A DNA stretch of 35,255 bases from Pseudomonadota bacterium (GCA_022572945.1 JACZUY010000002.1:1-35255), one strand, 5' to 3'. Positions 1 to 6,931 are shown, numbered from the stretch's first letter. Numbers and translations are program-made. Notes: generated from the sequence alone by a model not told the origin.

Positions 1-14
1 GGGAGGCGGGGGCG

Positions 15-1658
15 GTGACCCGCGTGGTCGTTTGCGTGCTCGCGTTGGACGGCGGCGAGGCGGCCGAACGCGCGGTCGGCTCGGCGCGCCGCTTCGGTCT
101 CGACGTCGCGGTCGGCGTTGCGAGCGAAGAGGGCGGTGCGTGTCCGGGCGGGGTCAACGTCCATCGGATCGAGTGGCGCGACGACTTCGCCGACGCGCGC
201 AACCAGCTCGCGGACCAAGTGACGGCGGACTGGCTGCTGTGGATAAACGACGACGAGACGCTCGCGGAATACGCGCCGGGCGGGATCGACCGGCTCGACG
301 AGCCGTTCGCGGCGGTGTGGCTGGCAGACCGCAAGGACTATACGCCGCGCCCGGCGATCCGCCTGCAACGGCGGCGCGCGGGCGTGCGCTGGGCCGGCGC
401 GGTCAACGAGGCGCTCGTCGCAGAGGAGGGCGGGCCGCTGGTCATCCTCGACGAGCTTCAACTCAAGGCATTCGGCCACGAGGACCCCGATATCGCCCGC
501 CGGAGGCTCGCGCGCAACCAACGCATCGTCGGCCTTCAGCGCGCCGCGGGCGCCGACGACTTCGGCCTCGCTCTCGAAGAGGCGCGGTTGACGGATGCCG
601 CCGAACCCGCGGCGACCGCGCTCATGGCGTGGCTCCGCGCCTTCAAGCATCCCGAGGCCAAGCCTCCCTGTCCAGGGGCGCCCGACCCGCGCGTCGAGAT
701 CGCGGAGCGGCTCTGCGCCTACGACTTTACCAAGCCGGCGCGCCGCCTCCTCGACGAGAACCCGGGAATCGTTCCACTCGCCTACGCGCTGCTCGCGGCC
801 GAGGTGCGCGCCGCCAGGCGCGTGAGGTTATCGCGCGGCGCCGAGCTTGCGGACCGGCTCGCGAGCGGGCGGATCGACCGGCGCTACAGTTTTCCGCGCC
901 GGCTGGAAGGCGCTAACGCCGACGCGCTATCCCAGTTGCTCAGGGCCGGATTCGTGGCCGAGTATGATTTGGGCGAGCGGGAGCGTAGCTGGGCGAATCC
1001 GTTGCGCGTCGGGCGCTATGTCATCGGTCCGGCGCACACGCCCGCCCCGCGCCGAGGCCGCTTCCAGCTCGGGATCGAGGTGGGGACGGTCTTCGGGACC
1101 GGCGCGCACTCGACGACGTACTGCTGCCTTCTCGCGCTCGACCGGCTCGCCCGCCAGCGGCAATTCCGGCGCATCCTCGATGTTGGCACCGGTTCGGGGG
1201 TGCTCGCGATTGCGGCGGCGAAGACCTGGCCGGCGCGCGTCACGGCCATCGACGTCAACCCCGTGGCGGTCGAGCAGGCGCGCCACAACGTTCGCGCCAA
1301 CGACCTGGGTCACCGCGTGCGCGTCCTTTGCGCCCATGGATTGGAGGCCGCCCGGCTGCCGCGCACCATGGGCTTCGACCTCGCGTTCGCCAACCTGAAC
1401 AAATCCATGAACCTTCGCTATGCCGACGCACTCGCCCGTTGCGCGGCGCCCGGCGGCGTCGTGGTCGTGTCGGGACTGCTCGGTCGAGAGGGACGCCACG
1501 TCGCCTATGCGTACGGCACGCGGGGGTTTCGGCTTCGCTCGGTGCTCAGGTGGCGCGGATGGTTGGCGCTGGTGATGGAGGCGCCGCGCCTAGGGAGGCA
1601 GCCTGCGAGTCGGCGAGCGAACCGACGTCTCGCTCGATCTCGCCGGGCGCGGCGCTGA
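15..1658 (+). CDS. Glycosyltransferase-like / PrmA-type methyltransferase fusion protein
   Basis: This 547-residue protein appears to be two enzymes in one chain. Residues about 1-90 resemble a family 2 glycosyltransferase: the stretch ADARNQL followed by ADWLLWINDDE (residues 60-81) matches the usual ARN...gDWvLwlDaDE pattern. A linker of unclear fold follows. Residues about 355-520 are a SAM-dependent methyltransferase of the ribosomal protein L11 methyltransferase (PrmA) type: FGTGAHSTT (about 359-368) is the PrmA substrate-side motif, LDVGTGSGVLAIAA (about 387-400) is SAM motif I, and ANLNKS (about 458) sits where PrmA has its motif IV. It is unlikely to be housekeeping PrmA because of the N-terminal domain and the location next to peptide, kinase and PqqD-like genes. 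The last 20 residues are very basic. The GTG start lies 15 bases from the window edge, so an upstream start cannot be excluded. It converges on the peptide gene. Confidence 0.72.
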   Translation: MTRVVVCVLALDGGEAAERAVGSARRFGLDVAVGVASEEGGACPGGVNVHRIEWRDDFADARNQLADQVTADWLLWINDDETLAEYAPGGIDRLDEPFAAVWLADRKDYTPRPAIRLQRRRAGVRWAGAVNEALVAEEGGPLVILDELQLKAFGHEDPDIARRRLARNQRIVGLQRAAGADDFGLALEEARLTDAAEPAATALMAWLRAFKHPEAKPPCPGAPDPRVEIAERLCAYDFTKPARRLLDENPGIVPLAYALLAAEVRAARRVRLSRGAELADRLASGRIDRRYSFPRRLEGANADALSQLLRAGFVAEYDLGERERSWANPLRVGRYVIGPAHTPAPRRGRFQLGIEVGTVFGTGAHSTTYCCLLALDRLARQRQFRRILDVGTGSGVLAIAAAKTWPARVTAIDVNPVAVEQARHNVRANDLGHRVRVLCAHGLEAARLPRTMGFDLAFANLNKSMNLRYADALARCAAPGGVVVVSGLLGREGRHVAYAYGTRGFRLRSVLRWRGWLALVMEAPRLGRQPASRRANRRLARSRRARR

Positions 1659-1689
1659 AGCGCGGCGCCCCGGCCGAACCCGTAAGTCG

Positions 1690-1703
1690 GCCGATCAGTC
1701 GGC
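1690..1703. terminator. Small stem-loop between convergent genes
   Basis: GCCGA-TCAG-TCGGC forms a 5-bp stem with a tetraloop between the fusion protein (stop at 1658) and the oppositely oriented peptide gene (stop at 1747). There is no T-tract on either strand, so it is at best a weak bidirectional terminator. Confidence 0.25.
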
Positions 1704-1746
1704 GGTATACCCTGCCGTCCCTTGTCCTATCCGGGAACAACCGCTA

Positions 1747-1920
1747 CTAGATGCACTTCGGGTCACTGGGATGCTGATCGCAGAACGCGGCATTGGCGTT
1801 GCGCGGGTACATCAAAATCGCCGTCGGTACGATGTATCCGCTCACGGCGACCACTGCCAGGCGCTTCAACAACTCTCGGCGCCGCTGTTTCGACATTGGG
1901 CTATTCTTTGCCATAACCAT
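1747..1920 (-). CDS. Small secreted peptide 1, candidate RiPP precursor (C-x3-PSxP-x-C-x end)
   Basis: This gene encodes about 57 residues. A positively charged N-terminus (SKQRRRELLKR) is followed by a hydrophobic stretch (LAVVAVSGYIVPTAILM) and an A-rich cleavage-like site (NANAA), so it looks like a secreted peptide with a Tat-like or Sec-like leader. The C-terminal end FCDQHPSDPKCI carries two Cys eight residues apart around P-S-x-P. The same end (C-x3-P-S-x-P-x-C-x-stop) closes the peptide encoded at 3678-3863, although the rest of the two sequences differs. Starts at GTG 1935, ATG 1920, ATG 1914 and ATG 1896 are all in frame. I chose ATG 1920 because a strong promoter predicts transcription starting about there, which excludes 1935. 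It is adjacent to an HprK-like kinase, a PqqD-like protein and methyltransferases. That it is a modified precursor is inference. Confidence 0.55.
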   Translation of the reverse strand: MVMAKNSPMSKQRRRELLKRLAVVAVSGYIVPTAILMYPRNANAAFCDQHPSDPKCI

Positions 1921-1926
1921 GAGCTG

Positions 1927-1954
1927 ATTATACACTGCGTCCTCGACGTTGCAA
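1927..1954 (-). promoter_or_regulatory. Sigma70-type promoter of peptide 1
   Basis: On the minus strand TTGCAA (1954-1949) and a perfect TATAAT (1932-1927) are separated by 16 bp. A consensus -10 box is rare by chance in DNA this GC-rich. The same -35 hexamer and spacing recur at the gntR promoter (18127-18154). The predicted transcript starts at or within a few bases of ATG 1920. Just upstream, at 1970-1984, ATGCTT-CTA-AAGCAT forms a perfect 6-bp hairpin. Confidence 0.55.
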
Positions 1955-1988
1955 AGTGGAATGCGGACATGCTTCTAAAGCATTTTCA

Positions 1989-2110
1989 GCTTACCTTTAC
2001 CCAGGTCAAAGGCAAGCAGCGTTCAATCGCCACGCAGGCTCTCGTCGCATACGCGACGGCCCGCGGTCGCGGGCTGGCGAATTCCGAACGATTCCACTCG
2101 TTCTGAATTC
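1989..2110 (-). repeat. Mosaic hairpin repeat, type A copy 1
   Basis: This 122-bp element read on the minus strand has an outer hairpin (2079-2110: GAATTC and GAACGA arms around TTCCAC), a GCCCGC-GACC-GCGGGC hairpin, CGTCGC-GTAT-GCGACG, GCC-TGCGT-GGC, the motif ATTGAACGC, and a second outer hairpin (1989-2017). It is homologous to 33841-33985 and, more distantly, to 9253-9425 and the 125-bp copies. The element begins three bases after the stop of the HprK-like gene and ends about 35 bp before the peptide 1 promoter, so it fills the gap between them. Confidence 0.75.
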
Positions 2111-2113
2111 GCT

Positions 2114-2947
2114 CTAGAGCCGGGCGAGCAGGGAGAGCGCTTGGTCGATCTCGTCGGGCGCGACGTTGAGGCGAAGCAACCGCCCGCCATTCGCGTGGGC
2201 GTTCAGGAAGCGCAGCACATCCATGGGCGTGGCGGCGCCGAGCTCGGTGTAAGGCAGCGCTTCCCCGAGAACCGCGGAAACCGGAATTTCGTCGAGGCGT
2301 GTGGGCCCGGTTTCGACGCGCCGCAGCAGCGCAACCGCGCGGATCGGCACGGCGGCTTGGCAATCGACGATGCCGGGTAGGCCACGGGACAAGATCCAGC
2401 GCCGCTCGCCGCCTAATTCCGCGATGAAAGCGGCGTCGTCCGGCACGCCCGCGCGCCAGGCGGCGTGCACGTGACCATCTTCGAGACGGAGCTGGAGACA
2501 CCTTGGAAGCGAGCGCACGGCGTTGTCGTCGAACAGCAACGCAATCCGGTCGTCCCCAAGGACGGCGTAACCCTTCCGCCAGGCGGCGAAGGTGAGCCGG
2601 CTCTTGCCCTGGCGCAGCCCGGCCAGGTATACGACCGCGCCGCCATCGTTGACGAACGCGCCGGCGTGGACCAGGGTCCGCCGCGTACGGGCCTGAAACT
2701 CGTAACCAAGAACCAGGAAAAGCAGGAACGCGGCGTCCTCGTCGCGCTCCGCGGCGCGGGGGCCGTGTGGAGCGTCGATTTCCCAGCCCGATTCGGTCCG
2801 GCGGACGGTGATGACCGGCGGTTCGTCGCCCGCGCCGGAAACCGGCCTCAGCTCGATCGCGAGAAACCGCTCGATCCAGTCCCTGAAAGCCACGTCCTCG
2901 AGTAGGAGAGGGACGGCGCAGTCGCCCCAAATCGCGGTGAAGAGCAC
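2114..2947 (-). CDS. HprK-related serine kinase-like protein
   Basis: This 277-residue protein is related to the HPr kinase/phosphorylase fold. From a GTG start at 2947, LVHAG (92-96) precedes a degenerate Walker A, AGLRQGKS (109-116), where the first Gly of GxxxxGKS is Ala. LGDDRIALL (130-138) matches the LGDD phosphate/metal-binding segment of the family. HprK relatives next to PqqD-like proteins and nucleotidyltransferases are known from lasso-peptide clusters, where a homologue phosphorylates the precursor, and from the so-called HPr-rel-A system; both are recalled, not searched. The start lies seven bases after the stop of the PqqD-like gene, so the two form one operon. A longer reading to 3022 would overlap the PqqD-like gene and is unlikely. 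The plausible substrate is one or both neighbouring small peptides. Confidence 0.7.
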   Translation of the reverse strand: MLFTAIWGDCAVPLLLEDVAFRDWIERFLAIELRPVSGAGDEPPVITVRRTESGWEIDAPHGPRAAERDEDAAFLLFLVLGYEFQARTRRTLVHAGAFVNDGGAVVYLAGLRQGKSRLTFAAWRKGYAVLGDDRIALLFDDNAVRSLPRCLQLRLEDGHVHAAWRAGVPDDAAFIAELGGERRWILSRGLPGIVDCQAAVPIRAVALLRRVETGPTRLDEIPVSAVLGEALPYTELGAATPMDVLRFLNAHANGGRLLRLNVAPDEIDQALSLLARL

Positions 2948-2954
2948 GGCCCGC

Positions 2955-3236
2955 CTAGCTCTCGGCCACGTCCGCCGTGACCAGGCCGGCCTCGACCAGC
3001 GTATCGAGCACGCCCTGGACATCGCGCCGGATGACGGCGGGATCGTTGTCGGGAAAGGCGCGCTGAAAGAGACCGCCGATCTCCTCGACCGTGGCGCCGC
3101 TATCCAGCGCCTCCCAGACCGTGCGGCCGGTGGCGTTGAGCGTCACCACGGCCTGGCTTTCGGCCTCCATGAGAACGAGCTCGTCCTCGAATTCCTCGTG
3201 GTCGAACGATTCAATGCGACGATAGAGCGTGCTCAT
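2955..3236 (-). CDS. PqqD-like RRE protein (peptide chaperone)
   Basis: This 93-residue protein has the PqqD winged-helix pattern: a strand-rich N-terminus ending in VVTLNATGRTVWEALDSGATVEEI (about 30-53) followed by two helices with a conserved Asp-rich turn (FPDNDP) and VLDTLVEAGLV. PqqD-family proteins bind the leader peptide of ribosomally made precursors and hand it to the modifying enzyme (RiPP recognition element). Here it lies directly upstream of the HprK-like kinase, with a 7-base gap, and downstream of a small secreted peptide gene on the same strand. That arrangement suggests it presents the peptides to the kinase. I see no strong ribosome site before ATG 3236; no other start fits better. 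Confidence 0.72.
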   Translation of the reverse strand: MSTLYRRIESFDHEEFEDELVLMEAESQAVVTLNATGRTVWEALDSGATVEEIGGLFQRAFPDNDPAVIRRDVQGVLDTLVEAGLVTADVAES

Positions 3237-3677
3237 GAGGCGCTCATGGGGTTATCGGATACTCGCTTGGGGCGCGTGCGCCGCGCCGACGCGACCGTAT
3301 GTCGGCGCTTCGACAGCCGCCGGACGGATCATCAGTCCCATATACGGAAAGGACCCGAAGCGCAAATCCCGTGTGGAGTATCCTTACCCGGTCCGTCGCG
3401 GGGTCGGGGCTCGCCGGCCGGGACCGCCTTCGGGGCCGCGTCTCCGGCGGCCATCGTGCGCTTCCGCTCGATCGTCTTCGAACCAGCCAATACTCACGCC
3501 GGGCGAGCGGTCGGGAAAAGACATCGGCGCGCTCCGATTCGGACGCGCCACATCAAAGCGGCCACGGATGAAGACCCGCACCGGCTTCGAATATGTCGTG
3601 GTGGCCCAGCTTAGATAGCGAGCGCTAAACGGCGCGCCGGTACCCCGTGTACCGGCCCGCTCGCACGCAGAGTCGGC
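3237..3677. other. Gene-poor gap between peptide 2 and the PqqD-like gene
   Basis: No confident gene. A minus-strand reading at 3384-3581 (65 residues, Arg/Pro-rich C-terminal half, GTG start, no clear ribosome site) is open but matches nothing I recognise. It could be a small unrecognised member of the cluster or chance in GC-rich DNA. Near 3636-3656 there is a strong hairpin, listed separately. No clear promoter for the PqqD-like gene is visible here. Confidence 0.4.
3636..3656 (-). terminator. Hairpin just after peptide 2 (partial terminator or RNA processing site)
   Basis: GCCGGTAC and GTACCGGC form a perfect 8-bp stem around a 5-base loop, starting 21 bp after the peptide 2 stop on the minus strand. 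It is followed only by a short GTTTAG, so it would be a leaky terminator. Such hairpins after precursor genes commonly make the precursor transcript more abundant than that of the enzymes downstream; here that is inference. Confidence 0.45.
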
Positions 3678-3863
3678 TTATGGGCACCAGGGAACGCTAG
3701 GGGCGAAAACGCACCAGTCCCACGTAATTCTGCTGGGCCCTGGAAACTCAGTCGGGCGCGCCGCCAGCGCCATTGAGATCAAGCCAAAATAGTTCACCGC
3801 CGCGAGCGCCATCACCGCCGCGACGGGGTGCTTCGAGAATCCGTGAATTGCAAACTTGCCCAT
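3678..3863 (-). CDS. Small secreted peptide 2, candidate RiPP precursor (C-x3-PSxP-x-C-x end)
   Basis: This gene encodes 61 residues. ATG 3863 has a ribosome site GAGG eight bases upstream. The N-terminal 35 residues form a signal-peptide-like segment (HPVAAVMALAAVNYFGLISMALAA), and the predicted mature part is about 26 residues rich in Pro and Trp. It ends WDWCVFAPSVPWCP: two Cys separated by eight residues, with P-S-x-P in the same register as the peptide at 1747-1920. The conserved Ser and the Cys pair are the obvious candidates for modification (phosphorylation by the HprK-like protein, disulfide or other crosslink). It has its own promoter and lies upstream of the PqqD-like and kinase genes on the same strand. 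The function is not known. Confidence 0.62.
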   Translation of the reverse strand: MGKFAIHGFSKHPVAAVMALAAVNYFGLISMALAARPTEFPGPSRITWDWCVFAPSVPWCP

Positions 3864-3919
3864 GGGTGCTACCTCGTTTTTGACAAACGTTGTTAAAAGC
3901 ACCCCCAGCCTTGAGGCGT

Positions 3920-3948
3920 TGTATAGCGCATTTTTCAGCGTTTGTCCA
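3920..3948 (-). promoter_or_regulatory. Sigma70-type promoter of peptide 2
   Basis: On the minus strand TGGACA (3948-3943, 5 of 6 to consensus) and TATACA (3925-3920, 4 of 6) are separated by 17 bp. The leader between it and ATG 3863 contains a near-palindrome around AACGTT (about 3880-3896) that could be an operator. The motif GACAAACG also occurs in inverted orientation about 50 bp away, inside the promoter. Confidence 0.45.
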
Positions 3949-4001
3949 GCCCCTCATTTTACACGATCACATGCGCACAATACGAAATGAGAAATGCTAA
4001 C

Positions 4002-4220
4002 ATGGCGTTAACGCGCGTCGTTCGAGTGAGTTCCAAACCGGGCGTCCGCACCGGCCGGCGCGATGCGGACGAACGCGCCGCGGTGGGCAGGCGTTCCAAC
4101 CGGCACTGGCGGGCTGGCGGTTCATGCCTGGGGGCGGAGACGGTGGATTGCTTCGCGCCGGGCGGCGACTTAATCTTGGCGGCGCGGCCCCTTGGCATCG
4201 TCAACGAAAGCGCCCCGTGA
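4002..4220 (+). CDS. Small hypothetical protein preceding the nucleotidyltransferase
   Basis: An open frame of 72 codons starts at ATG 4002 with GAGAAA about eight bases upstream. Its third codon positions are GC-rich as in neighbouring real genes. Its TGA overlaps the GTG start of the nucleotidyltransferase (4217), an arrangement typical of translational coupling. The sequence (Arg-rich N-terminus, one CFAPGG segment) is not recognised and has no signal peptide. It may be a small cluster component or merely the leader region of the next gene. Confidence 0.28.
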   Translation: MALTRVVRVSSKPGVRTGRRDADERAAVGRRSNRHWRAGGSCLGAETVDCFAPGGDLILAARPLGIVNESAP

Positions 4221-5323
4221 ACCAGACCAAGCCGGAGCCCGCCGCCGACGCGGCGCCGGCGACACTCGCCAGCCTGTTTCCCGCGGCGTTCGTCGAGCGG
4301 CTGATCGAGCCCCTGTTCGCGGAATCCAGGCGCGCGGAGTTCGCGACGCAGCTTCTCGGTGCGCCGCTGGCGTTCGCCTGCGTCCGGCTTTGCCGCAAGC
4401 CGGCGGTCGACAGGGACGCGCTGCACGCAAGCGCGGCGCACGAGAGCATCCGCTTGCGCAAGGTGCGCGAAAGGGTCATCCGGCTCGTCGGGGAGCTGGC
4501 GGGGGAGGGCGTGCGCGGCGTCGCGATCAAGGGGCTGGCGACGGCGCTCAGCGTCTATCCGCACCCGGCGTACCGCGCGCTTCCCGACGTCGACTTTCTC
4601 TTTCACGAGCGCGAGCTGCCGCTGCTTGCGCGGTGTCTGGCCGACCGAGGCTTTCGCACCGGCGTCGCGGCCGGGACGACGCGCGTGTGGGGGGTTCTGG
4701 CGGAAGCCAGCTTCGCGCCCATCTTTCCGCCCGACTACGGTTTCTTCCTCGACGTTCATCGCGCCGTCGACGAGCGGCCGGCGAGCCAGGGTCTCGACGC
4801 CGAGCGGGTGTTCGCGCGCGCCGGGGAGATCGAAACCGAATGGGGCCCTTGCCTGGTGCCGGCGCGCGAGCACAGCTTCGCCATCGCGGCGCTGAACACC
4901 TATCGTGACTTCTACCGACCCGATGCGCTCAAGGGCGTGTTCGACGCCTGCCTCATCCTCGGCCGCTTCGGCGCGGCGTTGGACTGGGGGGAGGTCGAGG
5001 CGGTGGCCCAAAAAGGCCGTTTCGTCAATCGCATGGTCTTCTTCCGCGAGCTCCTCGCCGCGCTCGGCGCGGGGCTGGCGCCGGTTTTCGCGGACCGGCG
5101 GCTTGCGCCGTGGTTACGTCCGCGGCTCGCGGCGATCATCCGCAATTACGCAACGCTCAAGCGGTTGGTGACGAGCGACGCGGACAAGGTCGTTCTCGAG
5201 ATAGCGCTGCTCGATTCACCGTTCGCGACGCTGCGCCTGCACTGGCGGCGGCTCCGCAGCCTCGTCGCACCGCCGATGCACTACCTTCCGGGCGTCCCGG
5301 TCGTCCGGGATACGCCGCCATGA
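4217..5323 (+). CDS. Nucleotidyltransferase-like protein (PF14907 type)
   Basis: This 368-residue protein resembles the uncharacterised nucleotidyltransferase family PF14907: VAIKGLATAL (102-111) and YRALPDVDFLF (119-129) give the KG...DxD arrangement of the nucleotidyltransferase fold, with Asp124 and Asp126 as likely metal ligands. Members occur in lasso-peptide and other PqqD/HprK-containing clusters and next to exopolysaccharide genes (established association, recalled). I chose GTG 4217 because upstream codons read as low-complexity Gly/Arg; the ribosome site (GAAAG) is weak, consistent with coupling to the small upstream frame. It overlaps the next gene by ATGA. It is likely to modify the same substrate as the kinase or to make an activated donor. 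Confidence 0.68.
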   Translation: MNQTKPEPAADAAPATLASLFPAAFVERLIEPLFAESRRAEFATQLLGAPLAFACVRLCRKPAVDRDALHASAAHESIRLRKVRERVIRLVGELAGEGVRGVAIKGLATALSVYPHPAYRALPDVDFLFHERELPLLARCLADRGFRTGVAAGTTRVWGVLAEASFAPIFPPDYGFFLDVHRAVDERPASQGLDAERVFARAGEIETEWGPCLVPAREHSFAIAALNTYRDFYRPDALKGVFDACLILGRFGAALDWGEVEAVAQKGRFVNRMVFFRELLAALGAGLAPVFADRRLAPWLRPRLAAIIRNYATLKRLVTSDADKVVLEIALLDSPFATLRLHWRRLRSLVAPPMHYLPGVPVVRDTPP

Positions 5324-6075
5324 CCGCCGCGGGCTGGGCGCCGCCCTCGAGCCTCGGCGAGCGGCTGAAAGACGCCCTGGCGCCGCCGACGCTTTACTAC
5401 CGGATGCGCGCGCGCCGCGAGCTCAGGCGGGGCGAGGCCGAGCTCGGATTGCTGCCGAGCCTCCTCGACCCGAAGCGCAACAGCATCGACGTGGGCGCCA
5501 ACAAGGGCGTCTACACCTACTGGATGCAACGCCATTCGCGCCACGTCTACGCCTACGAGCCCAACCCCAAGATCTTCCGGATACTCCGCGCCGGCGCGCG
5601 CGGCAACGTGACCGTTTCCTCCGCGGCGCTGTCAAACGCGAACGGCAAGGCGGCGCTCAGGATTCCGAAGACGGCTTCGGGCTACTCCAACCAGGGCGCA
5701 AGCCTCGATTACGACAAGGTCGGCCCGTCGTACGGCGAGGTCGAGGTCGACGTCCGCCGCCTCGACGACGAGGGCCTCGCCGACATCGGCTTCATCAAGA
5801 TCGACGTCGAGGGGCACGAGTTCGCGGTGCTCGAAGGCGGCCGGGCGCTCATCGCGCGCGACCGCCCGACGCTCCTGATCGAGATCGAGGAGGCGCACAA
5901 CAGGCGGCCCATCGAAGACTCGCTCGCGCGCGTGACGGCGCTGGGATACGCGGGCTTCGCGCTGTTCGACGGCGTGCTCCGAAGCCTCGACTTCTTCGAC
6001 CCCGAGGCGCACCACCGCGCCGCGCCGGACCCCGCCGACTACATCTACAACTTCCTGTTCCTGCCGAAGAAGTAG
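5320..6075 (+). CDS. FkbM-family methyltransferase
   Basis: This 251-residue protein has the FkbM layout: SAM motif I IDVGANKGVYT (56-66), AYEPNP (78-83), and the hallmark FIKIDVEGHEFAVLEGG (158-174) followed by LLIEIEE. FkbM enzymes are usually O-methyltransferases acting on sugars or secondary metabolites; some act on peptides. The start overlaps the stop of the nucleotidyltransferase as ATGA, so the two are translationally coupled. Together with the PrmA-type fusion upstream this gives the cluster two methyltransferases. Confidence 0.82.
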   Translation: MTAAGWAPPSSLGERLKDALAPPTLYYRMRARRELRRGEAELGLLPSLLDPKRNSIDVGANKGVYTYWMQRHSRHVYAYEPNPKIFRILRAGARGNVTVSSAALSNANGKAALRIPKTASGYSNQGASLDYDKVGPSYGEVEVDVRRLDDEGLADIGFIKIDVEGHEFAVLEGGRALIARDRPTLLIEIEEAHNRRPIEDSLARVTALGYAGFALFDGVLRSLDFFDPEAHHRAAPDPADYIYNFLFLPKK

Positions 6076-6211
6076 GTGGGCCGGCGGCCGGTCGCGACGA
6101 GAAGATTCAGCGGGAGGCTTGTATCCGGAAGCGGGATGGCCCTGCCGGATCGGGACGAAGATGCCGGATCGGCCCGCCGAAACACGTTCCCATCGGAACG
6201 ATCATGGCTAA

Positions 6212-6240
6212 TTGCCCGGAGCGGCGAGTTCGAGCATAAT
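6212..6240 (+). promoter_or_regulatory. Likely promoter of the DUF1264-like gene
   Basis: TTGCCC (6212-6217) and CATAAT (6235-6240, 5 of 6) are separated by 17 bp, about 140 bp before the gene. A CGTTCC-CATC-GGAACG hairpin lies just upstream (6185-6200). The rest of the 6076-6378 gap holds nothing I recognise. Confidence 0.4.
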
Positions 6241-6378
6241 CGAACCGACATCCGGGGCGGTCGGGGGAATGTCGGTCGAAATCCGACCTGTCCGGGAAGG
6301 CTCCTGCCGGGCCGCACGCGCATGGCGTGGATTGGGGCCTCGCAGTACCCCTGCCCAAAAAAACATAAGGAGCGAGGT

Positions 6379-6879
6379 ATGAACATCCGTTTGCTCATTA
6401 CCGGACTGACAGTGCTATTCGCCGCGGCGCTGCCCCTGCGGCACGCCGAAGCTCATCCCCCACCCGGATTCCTTCACGTCGACGCCACGGCGGGCTGCGT
6501 TTTCGGAAACGCGCCACATCACTGGTTCAAGTTATCGTCAGAGGGTCTCTTCTTCGGCCTCGTGTTCGAGACCGACGATGTCGGCGCCCAACCCATCGCG
6601 ATCGAGCTGGTCGTGACCGAGGACGGCTATGCCAAGCTGCCGGACAACGTCAAGAAGTTCTACCACAATCATGCCGACGAGATACGGATGGGCGAGGTCA
6701 CCGTGCCGGACCTTAGCGGAGAAGAGGCAAAGGGTACGCTCGACTTCCTCGCCACCACCTACGGCAGGATGATCATCATTTCCGAGATCGCCGATCTCGC
6801 GCCGATCGAGCGGACCCACATTCCCGCCAATCCCCAGGAGTTCATGGGGACGTTCTGGAGCTACTCTCCGGCGCAATGA
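6379..6879 (+). CDS. Secreted DUF1264-like protein
   Basis: This 166-residue protein starts at ATG 6379, with AAGGAG six bases upstream. A clear Sec signal (LLITGLTVLFAAALPLRHAEA, cleavage about residue 26) precedes a domain resembling DUF1264 (PF06884): IAIELVVTEDGYAKLPDNVKKFYHNH, then VPDLSGEEA and TTYGRMIIISE, matching the family's IEyvv...LP...WH.H and TYGK segments. Function in bacteria is unknown. The single Cys in the mature part (AGCVFGN) and the HNH stretch are visible. It follows the modification genes but has its own promoter and a hairpin after it, so membership of that cluster is uncertain. Confidence 0.6.
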   Translation: MNIRLLITGLTVLFAAALPLRHAEAHPPPGFLHVDATAGCVFGNAPHHWFKLSSEGLFFGLVFETDDVGAQPIAIELVVTEDGYAKLPDNVKKFYHNHADEIRMGEVTVPDLSGEEAKGTLDFLATTYGRMIIISEIADLAPIERTHIPANPQEFMGTFWSYSPAQ

Positions 6880-6931
6880 TACTGGCGAGCCCACGAAAGG
6901 ACTCAGCCTAATGTTCCCTCAGGCGCCGGGC

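Noticed and set aside
1986-2930. Long open frame antisense to and overlapping the kinase gene
   Set aside because: Arg/Pro-rich translation without recognisable domain; it is another frame of the kinase gene extended through a repeat element.
3959-5011. Minus-strand 350-codon frame opposite the nucleotidyltransferase
   Set aside because: Charged low-complexity translation typical of antisense frames in GC-rich genes; the plus strand carries the clear domain motifs.
1747-6075. Lasso peptide cluster
   Set aside because: No asparagine-synthetase-like cyclase or B2-type protease is present and the tails lack a suitable ring-closing acidic residue pattern; only the accessory kinase, RRE and nucleotidyltransferase types are shared.
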